From NCBI RefSeq assembly GCF_010731575.1, contig NZ_AP022617.1:5952001-6016000 (forward strand): a stretch of 64,000 bases of DNA, read 5' to 3'. A program made the translations under genes and the position numbers. How positions within the stretch are numbered: the first letter of the stretch is position 1; every line of letters begins with the position of its first letter. This DNA comes from Mycolicibacterium monacense. GTDB taxonomy: Bacteria > Actinomycetota > Actinomycetes > Mycobacteriales > Mycobacteriaceae. The notes beneath the pieces are model-generated. The model was not told the origin of the DNA and searched no databases. It saw nothing but the letters and a program-made list of their open reading frames with translations. Below are positions 53,361 to 62,611 of this stretch, one piece after another.

Positions 53361-53636
53361 CTAGCCCCAGTCGACGACGGTGGCAGGCCCGTAGTAGGAG
53401 TCGCCCCACGGGTACAGGAAGGTGCTCTGGTTGTGGATGTCCTTGGGCTGCGTGGCGAACTGCGTCTCCCACGGCGGGCAGGTGCTTCCCTGGCCCAGCG
53501 CGTTGGGCGCCACGTTGAGGCATTTGCCGTCGTCGTCGCCGCTGGGTTGGGCGACGGCGACCGGCGCCGCGAGGATCGCGCCGGCGATGCCGGCGGCGAC
53601 GGCGAATGGGGTGAGGTAGCGCAGAGAGGTCCGCAT
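53361..53636 (-). CDS. Small exported protein of tandem family (member 3)
   Basis: A 91-residue protein; ATG 53636 with GAAGGA seven bases upstream is preferred over TTG 53651. After the signal peptide (likely cut after APVAVA) come KCLNVAPN and TCPPWETQFATQP, then LYPWGDSYYGPATVVDWG. It is the most divergent of the three tandem members but keeps the aromatic C-terminal box. Confidence 0.75.
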   Translation of the reverse strand: MRTSLRYLTPFAVAAGIAGAILAAPVAVAQPSGDDDGKCLNVAPNALGQGSTCPPWETQFATQPKDIHNQSTFLYPWGDSYYGPATVVDWG

Positions 53637-53666
53637 AGCCACGTCCTTCAATCGAGTGTTCGCTAG

Positions 53667-54740
53667 TCAGGAAGCGTACAGCCCTTTCCCAGTTAAGAGA
53701 GGCAAGTCGAGAGTTGTCCGTATGCCCGGTTCCGCAGCGACCACGGCGGGAATGGCGTTGACGATGCGTGCGGCCGTCGCGACGAGACCGGCCCGGTTGT
53801 GATCGCCGTGCGGACTGCTCTGACACAGATCCAGGGTGTAGGTCGGTTCACCGGTGATCTCGATGCGGTAGGAGCCGCCGGGTTGTGCGGGCTGGGGCCA
53901 GTCCGGGCACAGGTCCTCACGCAACCGGGTGACGTGTTCGAGCACCACCGCGACCTTCCCGTCGCGTATCCCGCGCACCTCGAAACGCAGTGCGGCGGCA
54001 GTGCCTTTCGCGATCGGACCGGACGCGATGTCGAAGTCCTCCGGCGCGGGCTCGCGCACGTAGGTCTCGGTCACCTCGTCGAGTTCGATGCCCAGCCCGG
54101 CGGCGAGCTGGCGGACCACCGAACCCCAGGCCAGGCTCAGCACGCCGGGCTGCAGCAGCATCGGCAGATCGTCGAGCGGTTTGCCGAACCCCATGACGTC
54201 GAACATCACCGTCGGGCTGTCGTAGGTGGCGTAGTCGATGATCTCCATGCACCGGATCTGCTCGATGCGCTGACAGGTGCCGGCCAGCGCGAGGGGAAGC
54301 AGATCGTTGGCGAAGCCGGGGTCGATGCCGCCGACGAAGACACTGGAGCCGCCGGTGCGCGTGGCCTCCTCGATCGGCGCGATCAGTTCCTCGGGCAGCA
54401 CCTGCCACGGGTACTGCAGAAAGACCGGGCCGCTGCCGACCATGTTCACCCCGGCCGACAGGATGCGCCGGTAGTCCTCGAGCGCCTCGGGCAACCGGTT
54501 GTCGGCCATGGCGGTGTAGACGACGCACTCCGGTTTCGCGGCCAGCACCTCGTCGAGGTCGTTGGTGGCCGTGACGCCCGTCGGCTCGTCGAGTCCGGCG
54601 AGTTCCGCGGCGTCCTTCCCGGCCTTGGCCGCCGACGAGACCCAGACGCCGGTCAGCTCGAACTGCGGGTCGATGATCAGCTGGGTGAGCGCGTGACTGC
54701 CGACGTTGCCGGTGCCGATCTGCGCGACGCGTATCGCCAT
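53667..54740 (-). CDS. DapB-like NAD(P)-dependent dehydrogenase
   Basis: A 357-residue protein with an N-terminal Rossmann fold (RVAQIGTGNVGSHALTQLI), the segment DYRRILSAGVNMVGSGP and a C-terminal domain of the dihydrodipicolinate reductase-like group that also includes 2,4-diaminopentanoate dehydrogenases. Such paralogues are numerous in mycobacteria. It lies eight bases after the SDR gene and is probably cotranscribed under the KstR-type box. Confidence 0.82.
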   Translation of the reverse strand: MAIRVAQIGTGNVGSHALTQLIIDPQFELTGVWVSSAAKAGKDAAELAGLDEPTGVTATNDLDEVLAAKPECVVYTAMADNRLPEALEDYRRILSAGVNMVGSGPVFLQYPWQVLPEELIAPIEEATRTGGSSVFVGGIDPGFANDLLPLALAGTCQRIEQIRCMEIIDYATYDSPTVMFDVMGFGKPLDDLPMLLQPGVLSLAWGSVVRQLAAGLGIELDEVTETYVREPAPEDFDIASGPIAKGTAAALRFEVRGIRDGKVAVVLEHVTRLREDLCPDWPQPAQPGGSYRIEITGEPTYTLDLCQSSPHGDHNRAGLVATAARIVNAIPAVVAAEPGIRTTLDLPLLTGKGLYAS

Positions 54741-54748
54741 CGAATCTC

Positions 54749-55540
54749 CTAGAGGTCCGGGAAGGGCATGTCGAGGTTGGGGAACGTCAGCCCGCCGTCG
54801 ACCTCGAGGGTCTTACCGGTCAGGTAGCTCGCCGCCGGCGAGGCCAGGTAGACCGCAGCGGCGGCGATGTCCTCGGGATCGCCGAGCCGGCGCATCGGCG
54901 TCGCCTTCTCCATGGGTTCGCGAAGGTCGTCGTTGCTGGCGACGATGTCGAGCGCGGAGGTGAGGATGGAACCGGGCGCGATCGCGTTGACCCGGATCCG
55001 CGGGCAGAGGTCGAGCGCGGCGAGCCGGGTGTAGTGCGCGAGCGCGGCTTTCGCGGTGCCGTAGGCGGCGAAGCCGCGGCCGGCGAGGCGGCCCATCGTC
55101 GAGGTGATGTTGATGACGCTGCCGCCGCCGGAGTGCTCGAGCATCAACGGAACCGCGGCCGTGGTCAGCGCGTGGGCGGTGGCGACGTTGAAGGTGAACG
55201 CGTCCTTGAGATCCTTCGCGGAGGTGTCGGTCAGGGCGGCCGGCATGGTGCCGCCGACGTTGTTGACGACGATGTCTAGTTTTCCGAAGGCCTCCACCGC
55301 GGCCGGTGCGAGCCCGGCCGTCGACTCGGGGTGGGCGAGGTCGGCGACGACGACGTGGGCGCGCCGTCCGGTCGCCCGGATCCGCTCGGCGACCTCGTCG
55401 AGTTGCGATTCGGTGCGGGCCGCGATCACCACGTCCGCACCGGCTTCCGCGAACGCCACCGCGATGGCGGCGCCCAGTCCTCGGCCCGCGCCGGTGACGG
55501 TGGCGACCTGTCCGTCGAGCCGGAATCTGTCCAGGATCAC
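54749..55540 (-). CDS. SDR family oxidoreductase, KstR-box controlled
   Basis: A 263-residue classical short-chain dehydrogenase: TGAGRGLG for cofactor binding, NNVGG in place of NNAG, Ser in [15 protein letters not shown] catalytic motif, and the [10 protein letters not shown]-terminus. GTG 55540 is the proper start; the longer open frame upstream is low-complexity shadow. A perfect KstR consensus lies 66 bp upstream, suggesting action on a steroid intermediate. Confidence 0.88.
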   Translation of the reverse strand: MILDRFRLDGQVATVTGAGRGLGAAIAVAFAEAGADVVIAARTESQLDEVAERIRATGRRAHVVVADLAHPESTAGLAPAAVEAFGKLDIVVNNVGGTMPAALTDTSAKDLKDAFTFNVATAHALTTAAVPLMLEHSGGGSVINITSTMGRLAGRGFAAYGTAKAALAHYTRLAALDLCPRIRVNAIAPGSILTSALDIVASNDDLREPMEKATPMRRLGDPEDIAAAAVYLASPAASYLTGKTLEVDGGLTFPNLDMPFPDL

Positions 55541-55605
55541 GTGTGCCTCACTCCCTTCGACCGGCGTCACCGTAGCAAGGCGCGCTTCGCGGGGAGAGAG
55601 GTTTC

Positions 55606-55619
55606 TGAAACACGTTCTA
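55606..55619. promoter_or_regulatory. KstR-type operator upstream of SDR gene
   Basis: On the minus strand the sequence TAGAACGTGTTTCA fits the KstR consensus TNNAACNNGTTNNA at every fixed position. It lies 66 bp before the SDR start, within a 229-bp gap that otherwise has no gene. KstR represses cholesterol catabolic genes in mycobacteria. Confidence 0.7.
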
Positions 55620-55769
55620 ATTGATGCGGCGGGTGCCCTGGCATGGGGAGGTGTGTGGTGCTTGCCGGATCTGATGGCGCATGCGCTATCAGATAGCGCG
55701 GGTGATATCGCTTCTCGAAGAGAATGCAGGCTTGTCGGCGCGAAGTGCCGCCACAGGTCACGCAAACGG

Positions 55770-56720
55770 TCAGGACTTCTTGGCGGCGGCCTTCTTCGCA
55801 GCGGACTTCTTGGCCGGTGCCTTCTTCGCGGCGGTCTTCTTGGCCGCCGACCTCTTGGCCGGGGCCTTCTTCGCCGGCTTGTCGTCGGCGGAGTCGCCGT
55901 CATCGGAGTCACTGCCGGAGCTCGAACCCGAGCGCCGCGCCTTCACGCTGGCCTCCAGCTTCGCCAGCAGGTCGGACACGTCCTCGGTCTCGTCGAGTTC
56001 GGTCGGCTGTTCCTCGACGGCGAACGCCTCACCGCCTTCGAGCTTGGCCTCCACCAACTCCCGCAGCTGATCCTGGTAGTCGTCGTGGTACCGGTCCGGG
56101 TTGAAGTCGTCGGTCATCGACTCGACCACCTGACCGGCCATCTTCAACTCGGCGGGTTTGATCTCGACTTCCTTGTCCAGCACGGGGAAATCGGGATCGC
56201 GGATCTCGTCGGGCCACAGCAGCGTGTGGATCATCATCACGTCACGCTTGGAGAAGTCCTTGACGCGCAGGGCGGCCAACCGCGTCTTGTTGCGCAACGC
56301 GAAGTGCACGATCGCCACGCGATCGGTCTCCGACAGCGTCTTGGCAAGCAGCACATAGGATTTCGACGACTTCCCGTCGGGCTCGAGGAAGTAGCTGCGG
56401 TCGTACATCAGCGGGTCGAGGTCGCTGGCCGGGACGAACTCCAGCACCTCGATCTCCCGGCTGCGTTCCTCCGGCAGCGTGGCGATGTCCTCGTCGGTGA
56501 TGACGACCATCTGACCGTCGTCGGATTCGAAGGCCTTGGCGATGTCGCGGTACTCGACCACTTCACCGCAGACCTCGCAGGTCCGCTTGTAGCGGATCCG
56601 GCCGTTGTCCTTCGCGTGCACCTGGTGGAACTTGATGTCATGGTCCTCGGTCGCGCTGTAGACCTTGACCGGTACGTTCACCAGGCCGAAGGCGATCGAA
56701 CCCTTCCAGATGGATCGCAT
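55770..56720 (-). CDS. ku: Ku protein for non-homologous end joining
   Basis: A 316-residue bacterial Ku. The N-terminus [18 protein letters not shown] and the bridge region ([29 protein letters not shown]) are canonical. The C-terminus beyond about residue 270 is an Asp/Ser stretch followed by a Lys/Ala-rich tail ([12 protein letters not shown] repeats) that helps DNA binding and threading in mycobacterial Ku. ATG 56720 matches the family start. No LigD gene is in view. Confidence 0.95.
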   Translation of the reverse strand: MRSIWKGSIAFGLVNVPVKVYSATEDHDIKFHQVHAKDNGRIRYKRTCEVCGEVVEYRDIAKAFESDDGQMVVITDEDIATLPEERSREIEVLEFVPASDLDPLMYDRSYFLEPDGKSSKSYVLLAKTLSETDRVAIVHFALRNKTRLAALRVKDFSKRDVMMIHTLLWPDEIRDPDFPVLDKEVEIKPAELKMAGQVVESMTDDFNPDRYHDDYQDQLRELVEAKLEGGEAFAVEEQPTELDETEDVSDLLAKLEASVKARRSGSSSGSDSDDGDSADDKPAKKAPAKRSAAKKTAAKKAPAKKSAAKKAAAKKS

Positions 56721-56742
56721 ACGCCCAGTATGGCCCACATCA

Positions 56743-57696
56743 TCAGCGGCGACGGTCGATCAGCGTCGCGGGTTCGCGCGCCGCGGCGTCGCGGGTGGCC
56801 CGATCCGGAAGGTCCGCACCGGCGCGGGTGACCGTCAACGCCGAGGACAGTGCGGCGGTCTGCAGCACGTCGTGCAGTGCGTCGAGGCGGATTGCGCGCA
56901 GTTCCCGGCGCTTTTCGGCGCCCAGCAGACCGTGGGCCCACAGCGCGTCGATGAGCCCCGACATGAAGGCGTCACCGGCCCCGACGGTGTCGACCACCTC
57001 GACCGGCAGCGCGGCCACGCGCGCCGAACCCGCCGCGCACACCGCGAAGGCGCCCTGGCCGCCCTCGGTCACCGCGACGATCGACGGCCCGAGTTGCAGC
57101 CATGCCCGGGCGATCTGTTTCGGCGTCCGGTTCGGGTCGAGCCACCGCAGATCCTCGTCGCTGGCCTTGATGACGTCGGCGCGTTCGACCAGTCGGTCGA
57201 TCCGGGCGCGGGCCGCGTCGGCGTCGTCGATGAGCGCCGGGCGGATGTTGGGGTCGAACGTGATGGTCGCCGACAGGTGGTAGGCGTCGAGCAGGGCTGC
57301 CGTCGCGCGGCACCCGGGTTCGAGCACCGTGGCGATCGACCCGGTGTGGGCGACCAGCGGAGGCGCCGCCTCGGGGGTTCCGGTGAGGTTCCAGTCGATG
57401 TCGAATTCGTAACGGGCCGAACCCTTGTCGTCGAGCATGGCCCGCGCCGTCGGGGTGCGGGCGGCGTTTCTGCTGCCGGCTACGAGGTGTACCCCGGCGG
57501 CTTCGAGGTGCTCGACGATCCGTCGTCCGCGCGCGTCGTCGGCGATGTGGGTGAGGAAGTCGACTCGGCGCCCGAGCCGGGACAATCCGACGGCGACGTT
57601 GAGTGGACTGCCGCCGACGTGTTCACCCTGGACCTCACCGTCACGCTCGACGATGTCGATCAGTGCCTCTCCGATGACCAGCGCGTGCGGGCTCAT
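56743..57696 (-). CDS. PfkB-family carbohydrate kinase (fructokinase-like)
   Basis: A 317-residue ribokinase-fold kinase. Features are LVIGEALIDIVERDG, the GGSPLNVAVGLSRLG motif and DTVGAGDAFMSGLIDAL with catalytic Asp. It overlaps the polyol dehydrogenase gene by four bases, so it probably phosphorylates the ketose made by that enzyme, such as fructose from mannitol. Confidence 0.9.
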   Translation of the reverse strand: MSPHALVIGEALIDIVERDGEVQGEHVGGSPLNVAVGLSRLGRRVDFLTHIADDARGRRIVEHLEAAGVHLVAGSRNAARTPTARAMLDDKGSARYEFDIDWNLTGTPEAAPPLVAHTGSIATVLEPGCRATAALLDAYHLSATITFDPNIRPALIDDADAARARIDRLVERADVIKASDEDLRWLDPNRTPKQIARAWLQLGPSIVAVTEGGQGAFAVCAAGSARVAALPVEVVDTVGAGDAFMSGLIDALWAHGLLGAEKRRELRAIRLDALHDVLQTAALSSALTVTRAGADLPDRATRDAAAREPATLIDRRR

Positions 57697-59111
57697 GGCT
57701 TTCCCACCAGCGCTTCGAGCGTGGCGCGGGCGCCGACCCGGTGCAGCGACTCCAGCGTCGCCACGTATTCGTCGACGAATCGTTTCTCGTCGACGAGATC
57801 GCCGAAGACCGAGCGGTTCTCGATGAACGACGTCGGGTTGTCGCGTTGGGCGCGCGCCAGCGGTACCAACTCGTCGGCGAGCTGGTCCTGTACGTCGATC
57901 GGCTGGCCCTGCTCGTCGACCCCCTCGGCGTACCGCGCCCAACTCGCGACGACGGCGGCCGACAATTGGATCGGCGCGCCGGTCCGCAGATTCTCCCGCA
58001 CCACCGGAAGCAGCCACTTCGGGATCCGGTCGGACGAGCCGTAACACAGCCGTGCGATGGTGTCGCGCACACCGGGATTGGCGAAACGTTCGATGAGAGT
58101 GCGCTTGTAGTCGGGCAGGTCGATACCGGGCACCGGCCGCAGCGTCGGCGTCGCCTCGGAATCCATGTACCGGCGCAGCAGTTCGGCGAACAGCGGATCG
58201 GCCGCGGCGTCGTGCACGAGCCGGTAGCCGGCCAGGTAGCCGAAATAGCACAGTGCCTGGTGACTGGCGTTGAGCAGCCGCAACTTCATCAGTTCGTACG
58301 GGGTGACGTCGTCGACCAGCAGCACGCCGACGTCCTCGAACGGTGGCCGACCGTCGGTGAAGGTGTCCTCGAGCACCCATGAGGTGAAGGGTTCGGCGAC
58401 CACCGGCCACGCGTCGTCGACACCGAATTCGTCTCGTACGGTGGCGATCACCTCCGGCGTGGTCACCGGGGTGATGCGGTCGACCATCGAGTTGGGGAAG
58501 CGCGTGTTCGCGCCGATCCACTCGGACAGGCCGGGATGGGTCCGGTCGGCGTAGCACATGAACGCCGCGCGGGCCACGTCGCCGTTGCCCTCGATGTTGT
58601 CGCACGACACGATCGTCGGCGGGCGGACCCCGCGGTCCCGCCGCAGCGCGAGCGCATCGGTGATCAGGCCGAAGACGTTGACGGAATCGGCGTCCACCTT
58701 GTCCACCTCGTACCCGCCCTCGGTGATGGTCAGCGAGACGATGCGGGTGCTCGGCGCGGCCAGCAGCTCGACGACGCCCTCGGGATCGTCTGGCGCGTAG
58801 CGATAGTCGACGATGGATCCGATCACCCGGGCGTCGCGGGTCCCGTCCGGCTTCTCCAGCAGCAGCGTGTAGAGCCCGTCCTGGGCGCCCAGTGCATCGG
58901 CCATCTTGCGGTCACCGGGTAGCACGCCGACCCCGCAGATGCCCCACTCTGCGGCGAGGCCTTTCTCGAGGAGTGCGTCGACGTACATGGCCTGGTGTGC
59001 GCGGTGGAAACCGCCGACACCGAAGTGCACGATGCCGACGGAGACGTCGCCGCGGGCGTAGGTCGGCTTGGCGATGGGGATGTCGGGCAGGGTCGACCCG
59101 TCGAGTTTCAT
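57693..59111 (-). CDS. Mannitol-type polyol 2-dehydrogenase
   Basis: A 472-residue long-chain polyol dehydrogenase. Visible are IVHFGVGGFHRAHQA, SCDNIEGNGDVARAAFM, DRITPVTTP and the catalytic Lys region KLRLLNASHQALCYFGYL. It oxidises D-mannitol, D-arabitol or a similar polyol to a ketose. First gene of the leftward polyol operon, divergent from the SorC regulator. Confidence 0.92.
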   Translation of the reverse strand: MKLDGSTLPDIPIAKPTYARGDVSVGIVHFGVGGFHRAHQAMYVDALLEKGLAAEWGICGVGVLPGDRKMADALGAQDGLYTLLLEKPDGTRDARVIGSIVDYRYAPDDPEGVVELLAAPSTRIVSLTITEGGYEVDKVDADSVNVFGLITDALALRRDRGVRPPTIVSCDNIEGNGDVARAAFMCYADRTHPGLSEWIGANTRFPNSMVDRITPVTTPEVIATVRDEFGVDDAWPVVAEPFTSWVLEDTFTDGRPPFEDVGVLLVDDVTPYELMKLRLLNASHQALCYFGYLAGYRLVHDAAADPLFAELLRRYMDSEATPTLRPVPGIDLPDYKRTLIERFANPGVRDTIARLCYGSSDRIPKWLLPVVRENLRTGAPIQLSAAVVASWARYAEGVDEQGQPIDVQDQLADELVPLARAQRDNPTSFIENRSVFGDLVDEKRFVDEYVATLESLHRVGARATLEALVGKP

Positions 59112-59184
59112 GACACCGTCACCATCGTTTCGAAGTTACCGGGCAGAAAAGTGTTGTCTGCGTCACATTCACCATGTTAGCGTG

Positions 59185-59220
59185 GTGAGCATCTACTCGC
59201 ACCAGTGAGCATCTGCTCAC
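59185..59220. promoter_or_regulatory. Tandem operator-like repeats for the polyol locus
   Basis: GTGAGCATCTACTC (59185-59198) and GTGAGCATCTGCTCAC (59205-59220) are direct repeats spaced by exactly 20 bp, and the second is an inverted repeat with TGAGCA/TGCTCA arms. They lie in the divergent 133-bp region in front of the SorC gene. Likely binding sites for that regulator. Confidence 0.75.
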
Positions 59221-59244
59221 GGTAATCCGAGAGGTAGGTAGCGC

Positions 59245-60264
59245 GTGGCGATACCGACGTCAACTCCCGCAGTGAACGGCCGGGCGCCGCATCGCTCGCC
59301 GGAGGACCTGCGGTTGGCGCTGCGCGCGGCCACGCTGTACTACCTCGACGGACTCACCCAGGCCGAGATCGCCGGCCGCCTCGGGGTCTCCCGTCCCACC
59401 GCCGGCCGACTCGTCGCGCGCGCCAAAGCCCGCGGCCTCGTGCGGATCGACATCGTGGTCCCGCCGGACCTGCAGGATGATCTGCACGCCGACGAGGAAC
59501 GCGAACTCGAGGTGCGCTTCGGCCTCACCGAAGTGGTGATCGCCGGCCACGGTGTCGACATCAGTGCACCCGGGCGGCCCGCCGCGTACGCCAGCGTCGG
59601 GCGCGCGGCCGCCGCGCTGCTGATGCGCCGGCTGGAGGCCGACGATGTCCTGGGCTTCACCTGGGGGCCCGAACAGGTGGCTGTCGCGACCGCGCTGACA
59701 CCGGGAATGGCGACCTGCCGCGCGGTGGTTCAACTCGACGGCGCCATGTCCAGCGCCGCCTATCAGACCGGCGTCGAGCTGATCCTCGGCCGATGCGCGG
59801 ACATACTGCACGCCAACACCATTCGCCTGCCTGCACCGCTCTACGCCGATCCGTCCACCGTCGCATCCATGCGCAGCGACTCGGTCATCTCCCGCACGCT
59901 GGAGGCGGGCCGGCACGCCGACGTGATGATGTTCGGGGTCGGCGCGGTCTCGACCTCGACCACTCTGTTCGAGGGCAGCTACCTCGACACCCGGATGCTC
60001 GACGAGCAGATCGCCGCCGGTGCGGTCGGTGAGATCGGCGGCCGGTTCTTCGACGAGCGCGGCGTCCCCGTCGACACCGAACTCCAGCAGCGCGCGGTGT
60101 CCGTTCCGCTCGAGGACGTCCGGGCCTGCGAGAAGACGATCCTGATCGCCAGCGGCGCCGAGAAACACCGGGCCACTCTCGCCGCGCTCCGCGGCCGGCT
60201 GGCCCGGATGTTGGTATGTGACATCGATTGTGCACGTTGGCTTCTCGACCACGGAAAGGGGTGA
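59245..60264 (+). CDS. SorC/DeoR-family sugar-binding transcriptional regulator
   Basis: A 339-residue regulator. The HTH reads LTQAEIAGRLGVSRPTAGRLV, and the C-terminal sugar-binding domain includes DVLGFTWGPEQVAVATAL, MMFGVGAVSTSTTLFEG and GAVGEIGGRFFDERG. It divides the divergent kinase/dehydrogenase and ABC transporter genes and probably controls both in response to a phosphorylated sugar. Confidence 0.92.
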   Translation: MAIPTSTPAVNGRAPHRSPEDLRLALRAATLYYLDGLTQAEIAGRLGVSRPTAGRLVARAKARGLVRIDIVVPPDLQDDLHADEERELEVRFGLTEVVIAGHGVDISAPGRPAAYASVGRAAAALLMRRLEADDVLGFTWGPEQVAVATALTPGMATCRAVVQLDGAMSSAAYQTGVELILGRCADILHANTIRLPAPLYADPSTVASMRSDSVISRTLEAGRHADVMMFGVGAVSTSTTLFEGSYLDTRMLDEQIAAGAVGEIGGRFFDERGVPVDTELQQRAVSVPLEDVRACEKTILIASGAEKHRATLAALRGRLARMLVCDIDCARWLLDHGKG

Positions 60265-60266
60265 CG

Positions 60267-61634
60267 GTGAAAGCGCAGACAATAGCGCGCCGGCTGGCGG
60301 GAGGTCTGGCCGCTGCCGGGCTGGTGTTCACGTCCGGCTGCTCCGGGGCCGGCAGCCTCGGATCGTCAGACAACGAGGTGACGATCGCCCTGGTGTCCAA
60401 CTCGCAGATGACCGACGCGCAGCAGCTGTCTTCGGAGTTCGAGAAGAAGAACCCGGGCACGAAGCTCAAGTTCATCACGCTGTCGGAGAACCAGGCGCGC
60501 GCCAAGATCACCATGTCGGCCGCGATGGGCGGCAGTGAGTTCGACGTCGTGATGATCAGTAACTTCGAGACGCCGCAGTGGGCCAAAGACGGCTGGCTGG
60601 TGAATCTCTCGGATTACGCGGAGAACACCCCAGGATATGACCAGGACGACTTCATCTCGTCGCTGCGGGAATCGTTGTCGTACGAGGGAGACATGTACGC
60701 GGTTCCCTTCTACGGCGAATCGTCGTTTCTGATGTACCGGAAGGACCTGTTCGAGCAGGCGGGCATCAAGGTCGACCAGAACCCGGACTATCAGCCCACC
60801 TGGCCTGAGGTCGCCCAGTGGGCCGAGACGCTCAAGACCGACGACCGCGCCGGCATCTGTCTGCGGGGAAAGCCCGGCTGGGGTGAGGTACTCGCACCGC
60901 TGGACACCGTCATCAACACCTTCGGCGGGCGCTGGTTCGACGAGCAGTGGAACGCCCAACTCGACAGCCCCGAGGTCAAGAAGGCCGTCAACTTCTACGT
61001 CGACACGGTCAAGAACTTCGGTGAACTGGGTGCGGCGTCAACAGGATTCCAGGAGTGCGCGAACCTGTTCGGCCAGGGTCAGACCGCGATGTGGTACGAC
61101 GCGACGTCGGCGGTCTCGGTGCTCGAGGACCCCAAGGAGTATCCCGACCTGGTCGGCAAGATCGGATACCTGCCCGCCCCGATCCTCGTGAAGCCCAACT
61201 CGGGCTGGCTCTACACCTGGGCGCTGGGCATCCCCAAGGCTGCCAAGAATCCAGACGGCGCATGGGAGTTCATCTCGTGGATGACCAGTAAGGATTACAT
61301 GAAACTGGTCGGGGAGAGGCTCGGCTGGGCGCGTGTCCCACCGGGCAGCCGGACGTCGACCTACACCGACCTGCCCGAGTACGAGGCCATCTCGAAGTCC
61401 TATGGGCCGCTGACGCTGAAGTCGATCGAGAGCGCGACCCCGAATCAGCCAACGGTGCAACCGGTTCCGTACACCGGCATCCAGTTCGTCGGCATCCCGG
61501 AGTTCCAGGATCTCGGGACCCGGGTGAGCCAGCAGATCAGCGCGGCGATCGCCGGACAGAAGTCGGTGGACGACGCGCTCGCCCAGGCACAGGAATACGC
61601 CGAGGTCGTCGGCCGCACGTATCAGGAGAAGTGA
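60267..61634 (+). CDS. ABC transporter substrate-binding lipoprotein (sugar/polyol type)
   Basis: A 455-residue extracellular binding protein. The signal peptide ends in the lipobox LVFTSGC, so it is membrane-anchored. Family 1 solute-binding features are SEFEKKNPGTKLKFITLS and VPFYGESSFLMYRKDLFEQAG. GTG 60267 has AAAGGGG six bases upstream; GTG 60261 is possible. Polyol specificity follows from the dehydrogenase and kinase nearby. Confidence 0.92.
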   Translation: MKAQTIARRLAGGLAAAGLVFTSGCSGAGSLGSSDNEVTIALVSNSQMTDAQQLSSEFEKKNPGTKLKFITLSENQARAKITMSAAMGGSEFDVVMISNFETPQWAKDGWLVNLSDYAENTPGYDQDDFISSLRESLSYEGDMYAVPFYGESSFLMYRKDLFEQAGIKVDQNPDYQPTWPEVAQWAETLKTDDRAGICLRGKPGWGEVLAPLDTVINTFGGRWFDEQWNAQLDSPEVKKAVNFYVDTVKNFGELGAASTGFQECANLFGQGQTAMWYDATSAVSVLEDPKEYPDLVGKIGYLPAPILVKPNSGWLYTWALGIPKAAKNPDGAWEFISWMTSKDYMKLVGERLGWARVPPGSRTSTYTDLPEYEAISKSYGPLTLKSIESATPNQPTVQPVPYTGIQFVGIPEFQDLGTRVSQQISAAIAGQKSVDDALAQAQEYAEVVGRTYQEK

Positions 61635-62611
61635 TGACCGTTACCGCTGAGACCGACGCCGCCGGCACCGACGAAAAAGCTGTCGCCGAACGCGTCCGCA
61701 AGATCAAGGAGGCCCAGGGCCTCGGCGTGAGCCGCGCCGAGGGCTGGCGACGGCGTGGACCGCTGCTCCCGGCGCTGATCTTCATGATCGTCGTCACGCA
61801 GATCCCGTTCCTGTTCACCCTCTACTACTCGACCCTGTCGTGGAACCTGGTGCGCCCCGGGTCCCGGCAGTTCGTCGGGTTCCAGAACTACATCGCCGTC
61901 GTCAAGGACAGCCAGTTCTGGTCGGTGGCGTTCAACACCGTCATCCTCATCGTCGGCGTGGTGCTCATCTCGGCGTTCCTGGGTCTGTTGCTGGCGCTGT
62001 TGCTGGACCGGGCATTCCTCGGCCGCGGCGTCGTCCGCACGCTGCTCATCACCCCGTTCCTCGTCACTCCTGTTGCGGCGGCGTTGATCTGGAAGACGAC
62101 CATCCTCGATCCCAACAACGGCATCCTGAACTGGCTGCTGTCGCTGGTGGGCATCGGCAGGGTCGACTGGATCGGACAGTTCCCGCTGACGATGGTGATG
62201 GTCGAACTGATCTGGCAGTGGACGCCGTTCATGATGCTTCTGATCCTCGCCGGCCTCCAGTCGATGCCTCGCGACATCCTGGAGGCCGGTCGAGTCGACG
62301 GTGCGGGCGCCGTTCAACTCTTCCGTGAGCTGACGCTGCCCCACCTTCGGCGCTTCATCGAACTGGGGGTCGTCCTCGGGGCGATCTACCTGATGAACAC
62401 CTTCGACGCCATCTACATGATGACCCAGGGTGGACCCGGCATCGCGAGTGCGAACCTGCCGTTCTACATCTATCAGCGCGCGTTCCTGGGCTTCGACATG
62501 GGCCAGGCGGCGGCGATGGGCGTGGTGGTGGTCATCTTCACCATCGTCATCGCCAACTTCGCTCTGCGGTTGATCTTCAAATCGTTCTCCGGCAAGGAAG
62601 AGGCAGTCTGA
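61634..62611 (+). CDS. ABC transporter permease (sugar/polyol, MalF type)
   Basis: A 325-residue membrane protein with six main helices. The cytoplasmic EAA loop is seen as DILEAGRVDGAGAVQLFREL. ATG 61634 overlaps the previous stop and has AGGAGAA upstream. Partner of the next permease. Confidence 0.92.
   Translation: MTVTAETDAAGTDEKAVAERVRKIKEAQGLGVSRAEGWRRRGPLLPALIFMIVVTQIPFLFTLYYSTLSWNLVRPGSRQFVGFQNYIAVVKDSQFWSVAFNTVILIVGVVLISAFLGLLLALLLDRAFLGRGVVRTLLITPFLVTPVAAALIWKTTILDPNNGILNWLLSLVGIGRVDWIGQFPLTMVMVELIWQWTPFMMLLILAGLQSMPRDILEAGRVDGAGAVQLFRELTLPHLRRFIELGVVLGAIYLMNTFDAIYMMTQGGPGIASANLPFYIYQRAFLGFDMGQAAAMGVVVVIFTIVIANFALRLIFKSFSGKEEAV

Noticed and set aside
55541..55912. N-terminal Arg/Pro-rich extension of the SDR protein
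   Set aside because: It crosses the KstR box and the end of the Ku gene in antisense; GTG 55540 gives the normal SDR start.
55770..55960. Repetitive sequence at the Ku 3' end that might suggest a repeat array
   Set aside because: The repeats are in-frame Lys/Ala codons of the Ku C-terminal tail, not a CRISPR or minisatellite.
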